This document shows, one piece after another, positions 1 to 7,763 of a stretch of 24,375 nt of DNA (its first letter is position 1; the number at the start of each line of letters is the position of its first letter). A model generated the notes under the pieces. It had not been told where the DNA came from. It ran no database searches and worked only from the letters and a program-made list of their open reading frames with translations. Source of the DNA: Myxococcota bacterium (lineage in GTDB: Bacteria; Myxococcota; Polyangia; GCA-2747355; JAKLHH01). The DNA is taken from assembly GCA_022710245.1 (NCBI GenBank), contig JAKLHH010000006.1:1-24375 (forward strand), in the 5' to 3' direction. The position numbers were made by a program, and so were the translations under genes.

Positions 1-2
1 AG

Positions 3-1574
3 CCGGCGCAGATGCTGCGCCCGCTCGCCGGCACCGTCGAGGTCCGCTACTCGGTGAAGTGGCCGATGCCCGGCTTCATCGGCTCGATCTCCTGCGGCTC
101 GGCCACGGTGCAGACCGACGCGGCCGGCTATTTCCTCGCCGTGGTGAACGCCTGCAAGAAGCCTGGCCTCACCGGCGTCGCCAAGGTCACCTACACGCCG
201 GTCTACAAGGTGCCCGGCTCGACCGGCACCATCCGCACCATCTGGCCGGTCAACGACGCCAAGAGCGTGGTCCCCTCGGACCAGGTGGGGAGCGCCTTCT
301 GGACCTACACCGACCCGAGCACGAACGTGAGCACGAGCTACTCCCTGCCGACGCTGAGCTTCAGCAAGGACCTCGGCGCCGAGCCGCAGACGAGCGACAC
401 CAGCGTCGCCCACTCGCTCTCGGCCGGGACCGCGGTGCTGCTGCCCGCCGCGGCCGGGGACACCCTCAACTACACGCGGCAGGCGCTCGCCGCGCACGAG
501 AACCTCGTCGAGCTGCACCTGCGCCTGCAGGCGGCGCTGAAGGGGAGCTCGCTCGACTACAACAAGATGTTCGTGAGCACGCCCTGGGCCTCGAGCTACA
601 CCATCTACCTCAACGCGACCTGGGCCTTCGGCGGCCTCGGCGGCATCAGCCTGCTGCACCCCTACGCCGACGCGGTGAACCACCTCAACCTCCTCTCCGA
701 CACCGCGGTCGACTCCCACGAGTTCTCGCACTCGGTGCACAGCGCCTTCGCCGCGACCACGCTGCAGTACGACTACGACTTCGCCAACAAGCTGACCCGC
801 GCGAACGGCCAGGAGTACGACTGGGGCCACGCCGGCGGGCAGTACCAGGAGCTCGGCGTCGGGCTCACCGAGGGCTTCGCCAGCGGCTTCGGGCAGAGCC
901 TGCTCAACACCTGCGGCGGCTGGATCGCGGGCGCGCGGCCGATGGGCGGCGCCGACCCCTTCGACCAGAACATGTGGAACGGCGTCAAGACCTGCGACGC
1001 GAACGACGGCTGCAACTTCCACCACTTTCGCTGGCAGATGGTGAAGCGCGGGGTCAGCGAGGGGAGCAGCACCTGGAGCAAGCGGCTCACCGCGCTCCAG
1101 CAGCTCTCGCAGCAGCTCACCACCGCCGGTCACCGGCGCGTCACCTCGAACAGCGAGGACCGCGTCGCCGAGCTCTTCTGTGACCTCCTCGACAAGAGCA
1201 GCGACGTCAGCCACGCGCCCGCCGCCGGTCAGTTCTACTGGCCGAGCTTCACCGGGACCGTGGGCTCCATCCTCGACGGCGCCTACGACAACCTCCTCGC
1301 CGTCTTCATCGTCAGCAAGCAGTTCAGCGCCTCGGGCGCGGAGAACGTCAGCCTCTCCGCCCCGACGCTGATCTCCTCCCTGGGGAGCTTCTGCCCGAAC
1401 GGCTGCCAGCAGACCTGGACCTACGGCAGCGCCTACACCAAGGACCACCTCTCGACGGCCACGGGCAAGCTGGCTCCGCAGCGGCTGCTGCGCCACCTCG
1501 TCGACACCGGCAAGCTGACGCAGGCGGACGGCGCGAACCTGCTGCGCACGAACTGGATGGAGGACAGCCTCTAG
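3..1574 (+). CDS. Putative secreted HExxH zinc metallopeptidase (5' partial)
   Basis: The reading frame is open to the left edge, so the start and any signal peptide lie outside the window; at least 520 residues are visible. Numbering from the ATG at 12, the zinc-protease motif HEFSH is at residues 236-240 (bases 717-731), with a candidate third ligand Glu287 in LTEGFASGF, the HExxH...E layout of gluzincins. Residues 1-80 are rich in Gly, Val, Thr and Tyr and contain TDAAGYF, which looks like an Ig-like or carboxypeptidase-regulatory beta-sandwich in front of the catalytic part. Scattered Cys (28, 48 and a pair near the C-terminus) would suit an exported, disulphide-containing protein. I cannot assign a peptidase family or substrate. 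A hairpin follows the TAG directly, and the next gene has its own start about 160 bp on. The metallopeptidase call is fairly sure; secretion is inferred. Confidence 0.72.
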   Translation, partial: PAQMLRPLAGTVEVRYSVKWPMPGFIGSISCGSATVQTDAAGYFLAVVNACKKPGLTGVAKVTYTPVYKVPGSTGTIRTIWPVNDAKSVVPSDQVGSAFWTYTDPSTNVSTSYSLPTLSFSKDLGAEPQTSDTSVAHSLSAGTAVLLPAAAGDTLNYTRQALAAHENLVELHLRLQAALKGSSLDYNKMFVSTPWASSYTIYLNATWAFGGLGGISLLHPYADAVNHLNLLSDTAVDSHEFSHSVHSAFAATTLQYDYDFANKLTRANGQEYDWGHAGGQYQELGVGLTEGFASGFGQSLLNTCGGWIAGARPMGGADPFDQNMWNGVKTCDANDGCNFHHFRWQMVKRGVSEGSSTWSKRLTALQQLSQQLTTAGHRRVTSNSEDRVAELFCDLLDKSSDVSHAPAAGQFYWPSFTGTVGSILDGAYDNLLAVFIVSKQFSASGAENVSLSAPTLISSLGSFCPNGCQQTWTYGSAYTKDHLSTATGKLAPQRLLRHLVDTGKLTQADGANLLRTNWMEDSL

Positions 1575-1576
1575 AT

Positions 1577-1600
1577 GGACGAGCGCGATTCCGCTCGTTC
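1577..1600 (+). terminator. Hairpin just after the metallopeptidase stop
   Basis: A perfect 7-bp inverted repeat, acgagcg (1579-1585) and cgctcgt (1592-1598), has a 6-nt loop. It can be extended by a G-U and a G-C pair. It begins 3 bp after the TAG at 1572-1574. No T tract follows, so it may be a 3' stabilising hairpin or a weak terminator rather than a classic intrinsic one. Confidence 0.45.
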
Positions 1601-1734
1601 ACCTCGGTCTGATCGAGGACGGGTCGCGCCCGCTCCCCGTCGGGAAGGGCTACTGAATCACCGATCACGCCTGCTCCTCGACCTCCACGGCCTCCCGGTG
1701 CGATGATGCGCCCGCCCCGAGCGAGAGCGAGACC

Positions 1735-2673
1735 GTGACCCCGACTGCCAGCGACCTCCAGCGCGTCCTCGAGAAGATCCACCGCGACCTGCAGCCGCGC
1801 CTCGGCGAGGGACGGGTCGCCGACTACATCCCCGCCCTCGCCGGCGCTGACCCGCGGCGCTTCGCGATGGCGGTCGCCACCCTCGAGGGCGCGGAGCTCG
1901 GGGTGGGCGAGGTCGACGCGCCCTTCAGCGTGCAGAGCATCTCCAAGGTCTACGCGCTGACCCTGGTGCTCCGCCGCCTCGGCGAGCGCGTCTTCGAGCG
2001 GGTCGGTCGCGAGCCGTCGGGGAGCGCCTTCAACTCGCTGGTGCTGCTCGAGCACGAGCGCGGCGTGCCGCGGAACCCGTTCATCAACGCCGGCGCGCTG
2101 GTGGTGACCGACCTCCTCCTCGAGGAGCACCCGGTCGATCCGCTCGGCGCGCTGCTCGAGCTCGTCCGCGGCCTGGCGCGGAGCGCGGCGGTGCACGTCG
2201 ACGGGCGGGTCGCGCAGTCGGAGAAGGCCCACAGCCACCGCAACCAGGCGCTCGCGGCGCTGATGAAGAGCTTCGGCACCATCCGCGGCGAGGTGGCGAC
2301 GCTGATCGACGTCTACTGCGCGCAGTGCGCGATCACCATGAGCTGCCGCGAGCTGGCGCGGTCCTTCCTCTACCTGGCGAACCACGGGCTGCCGCCGGGC
2401 GCCGGCGAGGAGGCGCGGCTGCTGACCCGCAGCCAGGCCAAGCGCCTCGGCGCGCTGATGCTGACCTGCGGCCTCTACGACGAGTCGGGCGACTTCGCCT
2501 TCCGCGTCGGGCTGCCGGGCAAGAGCGGGGTCAGCGGCGGCGTCGTCGCGGTCATCCCGGGGCTGCTCAGCGTCGCGGTCTGGAGCCCGGCGCTCGACGA
2601 GCACGGCAACTCGCGCGCGGGGATCGAGGCGCTCGAGCAGTTCACCACGGAGACGGGCGTCTCCATCTTCTGA
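1735..2673 (+). CDS. glsA: Glutaminase (serine-dependent, GlsA family)
   Basis: Hydrolyses L-glutamine to glutamate and ammonia in the cytosol; there is no signal peptide. The 312 residues match the usual 300-310 of the family and cover the whole domain. The catalytic beta-lactamase-like pair is Ser68-x-x-Lys71 in QSISK. Other family motifs are NPFINAGA (Asn118), SEKAHSHRNQ (Glu163, Asn170), DVYCAQC (Tyr194) and, near the end, VGLPGKSGVSGGVVAVIPG. The start chosen is GTG at 1735, preceded by only a weak purine-rich stretch. The N-terminal sequence reads as part of the domain, so no longer start is needed. The gene stands alone: a hairpin separates it from the gene to the left, and it converges with the minus-strand gene ending at 2687, only 13 bp away. 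Glutamate or nitrogen supply is the likely role. Confidence 0.93.
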   Translation: MTPTASDLQRVLEKIHRDLQPRLGEGRVADYIPALAGADPRRFAMAVATLEGAELGVGEVDAPFSVQSISKVYALTLVLRRLGERVFERVGREPSGSAFNSLVLLEHERGVPRNPFINAGALVVTDLLLEEHPVDPLGALLELVRGLARSAAVHVDGRVAQSEKAHSHRNQALAALMKSFGTIRGEVATLIDVYCAQCAITMSCRELARSFLYLANHGLPPGAGEEARLLTRSQAKRLGALMLTCGLYDESGDFAFRVGLPGKSGVSGGVVAVIPGLLSVAVWSPALDEHGNSRAGIEALEQFTTETGVSIF

Positions 2674-2686
2674 GCGGGCTCGCGCC

Positions 2687-3376
2687 TCAGTCCGCGCCGA
2701 CCACCTCGGCGCCGATGATCCGCGCGGGCTGGCCGGTGATCGACGCGGCGCGGCTGCCGCGCGGCGCGAAGGGGACCAGCGGTGCCCCGAGGTCGGTCGT
2801 CACCTTGCCGGTCGGGGTCGAGTACCAGCCGAGCGTCTTGCCATCCACCGGACGGCTGTCGTCGAGGCCGAGCGAGTAGGCGTTGATCAGGTAGGTGTGC
2901 CTGCCGCTCCGCGAGGCGCTGGAGGCGCCGGCAACCTGGCGGTCGGCGAGCTGCCGCTTGCCGACAGTGCGGCCGAGGAAGTGGGCCCGGGCCGAGGGCC
3001 CAACGCCGCGCTGGAAGCGGAGCGCGGCGACGCCGCTCTGCCCATTCGGGCCTGCGCGCCGCGTGCGGTCGAGGACCACGGTGTCCTTGGCGGCCCCGGA
3101 GACGAGGCGGAGCAGGCCGCCGGTGAACCCGTCCTGCGCGGTCGACACGAGCAGCGGGCCGCCGTGGCGAGCCTGGAACGCGAGCTGGTGGGCGACGCCC
3201 CAGGGCACGGCGACGTGCAGGGTGGGGCCGGCGCCGCGCACGGTGAGGAGCACGGAACCGGGGGTAGTCGACTTCTTGAAGGTGACGGTGACCTCCGCGC
3301 GCGCCGACGAGGCGAGCAGCAGCGCGGACGCGACCAGCAGGGACGCGAGGAGCGCCCGGATCGGCGAGTGACGCAT
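2687..3376 (-). CDS. Secreted protein of unknown function
   Basis: I do not recognise this 229-residue protein. The start is ATG at 3376, because a clear GGAGG lies 6-7 bp upstream and because residues 1-27 then form a good Sec signal peptide: Arg at positions 2 and 7, a Leu/Ala core, and cleavage after Ser-Ala-Arg-Ala at about residue 27. A longer frame to 3445 exists but its N-terminus is not signal-like. The mature part is rich in Val, Thr, Gly, Arg and Ser with no Cys, no long helices and no catalytic motif, and it looks like an all-beta periplasmic or surface protein. It converges with the glutaminase gene and lies 141 bp downstream of aroC on the same strand, so it may be read from its own promoter. 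The gene is convincing; the function is open. Confidence 0.75.
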   Translation of the reverse strand: MRHSPIRALLASLLVASALLLASSARAEVTVTFKKSTTPGSVLLTVRGAGPTLHVAVPWGVAHQLAFQARHGGPLLVSTAQDGFTGGLLRLVSGAAKDTVVLDRTRRAGPNGQSGVAALRFQRGVGPSARAHFLGRTVGKRQLADRQVAGASSASRSGRHTYLINAYSLGLDDSRPVDGKTLGWYSTPTGKVTTDLGAPLVPFAPRGSRAASITGQPARIIGAEVVGAD

Positions 3377-3517
3377 TCTTGCCTCCGTGCCGATCCTGTT
3401 TGCATGCGAGGCGCCAACTCCCCCCGGCGCAGCTGCCCGAAACAACTAGGCTCAAGGACCGTCGCCGGCGGGATCGGTGGCGGCGTTAGCCAGCAGGTCT
3501 GTCGATTTCGGTCACGC

Positions 3518-4579
3518 TCAGGGCTCCGGCACCAGCGCGCGCTGCGCGAGCCAGGCGTCGGCGAGGACCAGCGCGACCATCGCCTCGGCGACCGGCACCA
3601 GGCGCGGCGCGATGCACGGATCGTGGCGGCCGGCGACCGAGAGGGTGAGCGGCTGGCCCTCGCGGTCGATGCTCCGCTGGGGCGCGGCGATGCTCGGCGT
3701 GGGCTTGACCGCGGCGCGCACGACCAGCTCGGCGCCGGTGGAGATCCCGCCGAGGACGCCGCCCGCGTGGTTGGAGGCGAAGCCCTCGGGGAGGATGCCG
3801 TCGTTGGCCTGGCTGCCCCGCAGGCGGGCGAGCGCGAAGCCGTCGCCCACCTCGACGCCCTTGACGGCGCCGATCCCCATCAGCGCGCCGGCGAGGAGCG
3901 CGTCGAGCTTGGCGAAGACCGGGTCGCCCCAGCCGGCGGGGACGCCGCTCGCGCGCACCTCGACCACGCCGCCCACCGAGTCGCCGTCGGCGCGCGCCGC
4001 CTCGATGGCGCGGGCCATCTCCAGCGCGGCCTCCGGGTCCGCGCAGCGCACCGGGTTCTGCTCGATCGCGTCTGGCTCGAAGCGCGCCGCGCGGATCCCG
4101 GCGAGCTCGACGACGTGGCCGAGGAGGCGGACCCCGCGCCCGGCGAGGAGCTGCTTCGCCACCGCGCCGGCGGCCACGCGCGCGGCGGTCTCGCGACCCG
4201 AGGCGCGCCCGCCCCCGCGCGGGTCACGGATGCCGTACTTGCGCTCGTAGCTGAGGTCCGCGTGGCCGGGGCGGAAGGTGTCCGCGAGCTCGGCGTAGGC
4301 CTCGGGGCGCTGATCCTGGCTCGGGATCAGCAGGCAGAGCGGCGCGCCCGTGGTGAGCCCCTCCTGCAGCCCGGAGAGGACCTGCACCCGGTCGGCCTCC
4401 TTGCGCGGCGAGACGAGCGCGCTCTGCCCGGGGCGCCGGCGGTGGAGCTCGGCCTGCAGCGCGGCGAGGTCGAGCGCGAGCCGGGGCGGGACGCCGTCGA
4501 CGACGACGCCGATCGCGGGCCCGTGCGACTCACCGAACGTGGTGATGCGGAGAAAGCGTCCAAAGCTGTTCGAGGACAT
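3518..4579 (-). CDS. aroC: Chorismate synthase
   Basis: Last enzyme of the common aromatic pathway: removes phosphate and a proton from EPSP to give chorismate, using reduced FMN. The 353 residues are close to the family norm and all three family signatures are visible: GESHG at 16-20 (His19), the central YGIRDPRGGGRASGRETA block that binds FMN and substrate, and RHDPCIAPRLVPVAEAM near the C-terminus. The start at 4579 is supported by GAGGTGA 5 bp upstream, which places the first 50 bp of aroC inside the 3' end of aroK. It is the last gene of the overlapping operon aroB-aroDE-aroA-aroK-aroC, so translational coupling with aroK is likely. Nothing suggests loss of activity. Confidence 0.97.
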   Translation of the reverse strand: MSSNSFGRFLRITTFGESHGPAIGVVVDGVPPRLALDLAALQAELHRRRPGQSALVSPRKEADRVQVLSGLQEGLTTGAPLCLLIPSQDQRPEAYAELADTFRPGHADLSYERKYGIRDPRGGGRASGRETAARVAAGAVAKQLLAGRGVRLLGHVVELAGIRAARFEPDAIEQNPVRCADPEAALEMARAIEAARADGDSVGGVVEVRASGVPAGWGDPVFAKLDALLAGALMGIGAVKGVEVGDGFALARLRGSQANDGILPEGFASNHAGGVLGGISTGAELVVRAAVKPTPSIAAPQRSIDREGQPLTLSVAGRHDPCIAPRLVPVAEAMVALVLADAWLAQRALVPEP

Positions 4580-5054
4580 CGGTCACCTCGTCCGGCGCCA
4601 GCCGGCTGGTGTCGAGGGTGGTGTGCGCGCACGCCCGGTAGAGGGGCTCACGGACGGCGAGGACGGCGGCGAGCTCGTCCGCCGGATCGGCGCCGGTCAG
4701 CGAGGGGCGCGGCGCGCCGGCGCGGACGCGGGCGGCGAGGACAGCGAGGGGCGCGGTCAGCCAGACCACGTGCCCGTGCCGGCGGAGCCCGGCCCGCACC
4801 TCCGGGTCGAGCACACACCCACCGCCGGTGGCGAGGAGCTGCCCGGGGCGCGGCGCGAGCTCGAGGAGGAGCTCTCGCTCGAGGGCGCGGAAGGCCCCCT
4901 CGCCGCGGGTGCGGAAGAGCTCGGCGACGCCGAGCCCGCTCTGCTCCTCGAGGAGCCGATCGCTGTCGAGGAAGGGGACCCCGAGGCGCGCCGCGAGCCG
5001 CGCGCCGAGGGTGGTCTTGCCGGCGCCGCGCATGCCGATCAGGAAGAGGCTCAC
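4530..5054 (-). CDS. aroK: Shikimate kinase
   Basis: Phosphorylates shikimate at the 3-hydroxyl with ATP. At 174 residues it has the standard single P-loop domain: Walker A GMRGAGKT (7-14), shikimate-binding Asp32 in LDSD, Arg56 in FRALE, the GGG loop at 77-79, the lid arginine in RPSL (116) and the shikimate-binding Arg135 in REPLYR. The start is GTG at 5054; its last bases form a GTGA overlap with the aroA stop, and GGAG lies about 9 bp upstream. The C-terminus runs 50 bp into aroC. The final residues (SPHHHV) are His-rich by chance or for an unknown reason. I use aroK because there is only one shikimate kinase here; nothing separates it from aroL in function. Confidence 0.95.
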   Translation of the reverse strand: MSLFLIGMRGAGKTTLGARLAARLGVPFLDSDRLLEEQSGLGVAELFRTRGEGAFRALERELLLELAPRPGQLLATGGGCVLDPEVRAGLRRHGHVVWLTAPLAVLAARVRAGAPRPSLTGADPADELAAVLAVREPLYRACAHTTLDTSRLAPDEVTDVLEQLWTLSPHHHVR

Positions 5055-6295
5055 CGCAGCCGCTCCAGGTCGCGCCAGAAGCCCGGGTACGACTTGCTCA
5101 CGCAGCCGGGGCCCACGACCTCGACGCCTCCCTGCCGTAGCGAGAGGAGCGCGAAGGCCATCGCCATGCGGTGATCGCCGCGCGCGTCGAGCCGCGCCGG
5201 GCGCAGCGCACCGCCTGGCCGCAGGAGGAGCCCGTCGTGGGTCTCCTGCACGAGGACGCCGGCGGCGGCGAGGCCGGCGGCGAGCACCGCGGGGCGGTCG
5301 CTCTCCTTGAGCCGCGCGTGGGCGGCGCCGAGGAGCCGGACCGGGTGGGCGGCGAAGGCCGCGGCCGCCGCGAGGGGCGCGATCAGGTCGGGGCAGTCGG
5401 TGAGGTCGAGCTCGTGCGGCCGCGGCAGCGAGAGCTCCTCGAGGAGCGCGAGGATGGCGCGATCGCCCTGGGCGCCCTCGCGGTCCAGCCCCTCGAGCTC
5501 GAGGGGCCGGCCGGCGATCCAGGCGGCCGCGAGGAGGAAGGCGGCGCTCGACCAGTCGCCGGCCACGGGGAGCGGGCCGGGCCGGTAGGCGCCGGGGGCC
5601 ACGCGCAGCGCGCCCCCCTCCTCGGAGACGGTCGCGCCCCGCCCGCGCATCATGGCGAGGGTCAGCTCGAGGTACGGCCGCGAGACCGCCTGTCCGCTGA
5701 GCTCGAGGACGAGCCCGCCAGCGAGCCGCGGCGCGACGAGGAGGAGCCCGCTGGCGAACTGGCTGCTCCGCGAGAGGTCGATGGCGGCGCGCGCTGGCGC
5801 TGTCGCGGCGTCAGCTGGAGGGGGCGAGGCGCGACGCAGCCGGAGCGGGAGCTGCTCGGGCCCGAGCCGCGTCGCCTCCACGCCGAGGCCGGCGAGGGCG
5901 TCGAGGAGCTCCTGCAGCGGCCGCTCGCGCAGGCGCGGGCTGCCGTCGAGGACGAGCTCGCCGGGGAGCAGGAGCGCGAGGGGAGCGAGGAAGCGCAGGG
6001 TGGTCCCCGCCTCGAGGCAGTCGAGCGCCGCGGCGGGGGCGCGGAGGCCGCCGCCGCGCACCAGCCAGCGCTCGCCCTCCTCGGAGATCGAGGCGCCGCA
6101 GGCGGCGAGGCCGGCGCGGAGGCCGCGCGAGTCGTCGCAGTCGAGCGCCCCGGTCAGCGCGCTCTCCCCCGCGGCCAGGGCGGCCAGCATCAGCGCGCGC
6201 TGCGTCTCGCTCTTCGACCCCGGCGCGCGCAGGCGCAGCGGCGCGGCGCTCGCCGCCGCGCCGGGAGGGGTGAGGGTGATCAGCGCTTCAGCCAT
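5051..6295 (-). CDS. aroA: EPSP synthase (3-phosphoshikimate 1-carboxyvinyltransferase)
   Basis: Transfers the enolpyruvyl group of PEP to shikimate-3-phosphate. The 414 residues match the usual length. Visible landmarks are GSKS with Lys28 and Ser29, Arg33 in TQRAL, the PEP-site loop EAGTTLRFLAPL, the catalytic-Asp region DLTDCPDLIAPL, LKESDR and GDHRMAMAFALLSL. The PEP loop has Phe where Escherichia coli has Pro101, and it lacks the Asn-Ala-Gly-Thr-Ala form of common class I enzymes, so glyphosate sensitivity cannot be predicted from it. The ATG at 6295 overlaps the aroDE stop by 8 bp and the stop overlaps aroK by 4 bp. The region is extremely GC-rich and contains long antisense frames, which I regard as spurious. 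Confidence 0.96.
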   Translation of the reverse strand: MAEALITLTPPGAAASAAPLRLRAPGSKSETQRALMLAALAAGESALTGALDCDDSRGLRAGLAACGASISEEGERWLVRGGGLRAPAAALDCLEAGTTLRFLAPLALLLPGELVLDGSPRLRERPLQELLDALAGLGVEATRLGPEQLPLRLRRASPPPADAATAPARAAIDLSRSSQFASGLLLVAPRLAGGLVLELSGQAVSRPYLELTLAMMRGRGATVSEEGGALRVAPGAYRPGPLPVAGDWSSAAFLLAAAWIAGRPLELEGLDREGAQGDRAILALLEELSLPRPHELDLTDCPDLIAPLAAAAAFAAHPVRLLGAAHARLKESDRPAVLAAGLAAAGVLVQETHDGLLLRPGGALRPARLDARGDHRMAMAFALLSLRQGGVEVVGPGCVSKSYPGFWRDLERLR

Positions 6296-7763
6296 CGGTG
6301 CTCCCTCCGGTGTCGCCCTCGCGCTCCTCGACGAGCCCGCGCAGCTCGGCGGCGGTCAGCTCGAGCCCGAGGAGCTCGCCGAGCTGGCGAGCGCCCTGCG
6401 CTGTCCAGAAGGCGAGGCCGTCGATCAGCTCGGCGCCCTGCGCGCGGGCGCGGCGCGCGAGCGGTGTGCCCTCGCCGTCACGGATCACCAGCTCGAGGAC
6501 GCAGCGCCCGGTGAGCGGCGCGCCGGCCGGGAGCGGGTCCTCCTCGTCGGTCCGCCCGCACGGCGTGGCGTTGACCAGGAGCTCGAAGCCAGCCTCGCCG
6601 CGGCGCGCCCAGGGGAGCGCCTCCGCCGCCAGCGCGCCGGCGAGCGCGGCCGCGCGCGCGTCGTCGCGGGCGCTCACCCGGGCGGGGCAGCCGAGCTCGC
6701 GCAGCGCGACGAGGCAGGCCCGGGCCGCCCCGCCAGCGCCGAGGACGAGCGCGCGCCGGCCGCGGTGAGGCGCGAGGAGCTCGCGCGCGGCCAGGGCGTC
6801 GCTGTTGCTGCCCAGGCGTCGCCCGGCCGCCAGCCGCACCGTGTTCACCGCGCCGACCTGAAGCGCGGCCGCGCTCACCGCGTCGAGGCAGGTGAGCACC
6901 CGCTCCTTGAGCGGCATCGTCACGCTGGCGCCGGGGGAGCCGAGCGCCTCGAGGAGCGCGAGGGCGTCCGCGGGCCGCGCGGTGAGGAGCGGGAGGTAGA
7001 CGAGCGGCAGCGCGCGCGCGGCGAAGAGGCGGTTATAGACCCGCGGCCCCGGCGAGGTGAGGACCGCCGCGCCGCCGAGGAGGGCGACCGGGGCGAGCGC
7101 CTCGCCGACCCGCCAGGCGCGCGCCGTGGAGAGCGAGAGCTGCCCTGGCGCGGTGGGCGTCGCGCCGTCGGCGGCGACGTAGGTCCAGGGCGAGCCGAAG
7201 CGCGCCGGCAGCACCCGCGAGAGGAGGCCGGCGGCGCCCATGCCGACCCGCACGAACGGCCGCGCCTCGCCGGCGCCCGCCGCGCGGAGCGGCGCGAGCT
7301 CCGCCGCGTCCTCGACGGCGATGGCCAGCTTCAGCGCGTCGGCCTCCTCGGCCGAGAGGCGGGCCGCCAGCGCGGCCGGGTCGCCCCCTGGCTGCAGGGC
7401 GTGGCAGGAGAGCAGCAGCCGCGTGCTCCCTCGCGAGGCGAGCAGCTCGCGCCGGAGCGCGGGCGCCGCCGAGAGCTCCACGTCAAGCCAGCCCGGCCTC
7501 GCCGCGAGGGCGCGCCGCAGCACGGCCGCGCGCTCGTCCTCGCTCCCCGCGAAGGCGCCACCCTCGGCGCGCGAGCGACAGGCCACGATCAGGCGCGGAT
7601 CGCCGAGGAGCTCGAAGGCGGAGCCGTCGAGGTCCTCGAGGAGATCCAGGCGCGCCTCCTGCAGCGCGCCTCGCTGGGCTGCGAGGCGCGCGGCGAGGCC
7701 AGCGACGGTGCGCTCGCCGCCGGTGACGCAGAGGGCGCTCGCGGTCTGCCGGGTCGCGCTCAC
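6288..7763 (-). CDS. aroDE: Bifunctional 3-dehydroquinate dehydratase (type I) / shikimate dehydrogenase
   Basis: Carries out steps 3 and 4 of the shikimate pathway in one 491-residue chain. Residues about 12-215 are a type I (Schiff-base) dehydroquinase: EARLD (36-40), CRSRAEGG (62-69), catalytic His121 in LLLSCH, Schiff-base Lys145 in ADALKLA, and MGAAGLLSR followed by FGSPWTY. Residues about 225-475 are an AroE-type NADP-dependent dehydrogenase: TSPGPRVYN (236-244), VTMPLK with Lys286, GSNSD with Asp322, the dinucleotide loop GAGGAA (342-347) and NATP. The start is GTG at 7763, in a GTGA overlap with aroB and behind GGGAGG; the longer frame to 8315 is antisense to nothing useful and runs inside aroB. 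An oddity is that the shikimate-binding Ser-x-Ser of AroE reads Ser237-Pro-Gly239. The same order of domains is known in plants and some bacteria. Confidence 0.94.
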   Translation of the reverse strand: MSATRQTASALCVTGGERTVAGLAARLAAQRGALQEARLDLLEDLDGSAFELLGDPRLIVACRSRAEGGAFAGSEDERAAVLRRALAARPGWLDVELSAAPALRRELLASRGSTRLLLSCHALQPGGDPAALAARLSAEEADALKLAIAVEDAAELAPLRAAGAGEARPFVRVGMGAAGLLSRVLPARFGSPWTYVAADGATPTAPGQLSLSTARAWRVGEALAPVALLGGAAVLTSPGPRVYNRLFAARALPLVYLPLLTARPADALALLEALGSPGASVTMPLKERVLTCLDAVSAAALQVGAVNTVRLAAGRRLGSNSDALAARELLAPHRGRRALVLGAGGAARACLVALRELGCPARVSARDDARAAALAGALAAEALPWARRGEAGFELLVNATPCGRTDEEDPLPAGAPLTGRCVLELVIRDGEGTPLARRARAQGAELIDGLAFWTAQGARQLGELLGLELTAAELRGLVEEREGDTGGSTDG

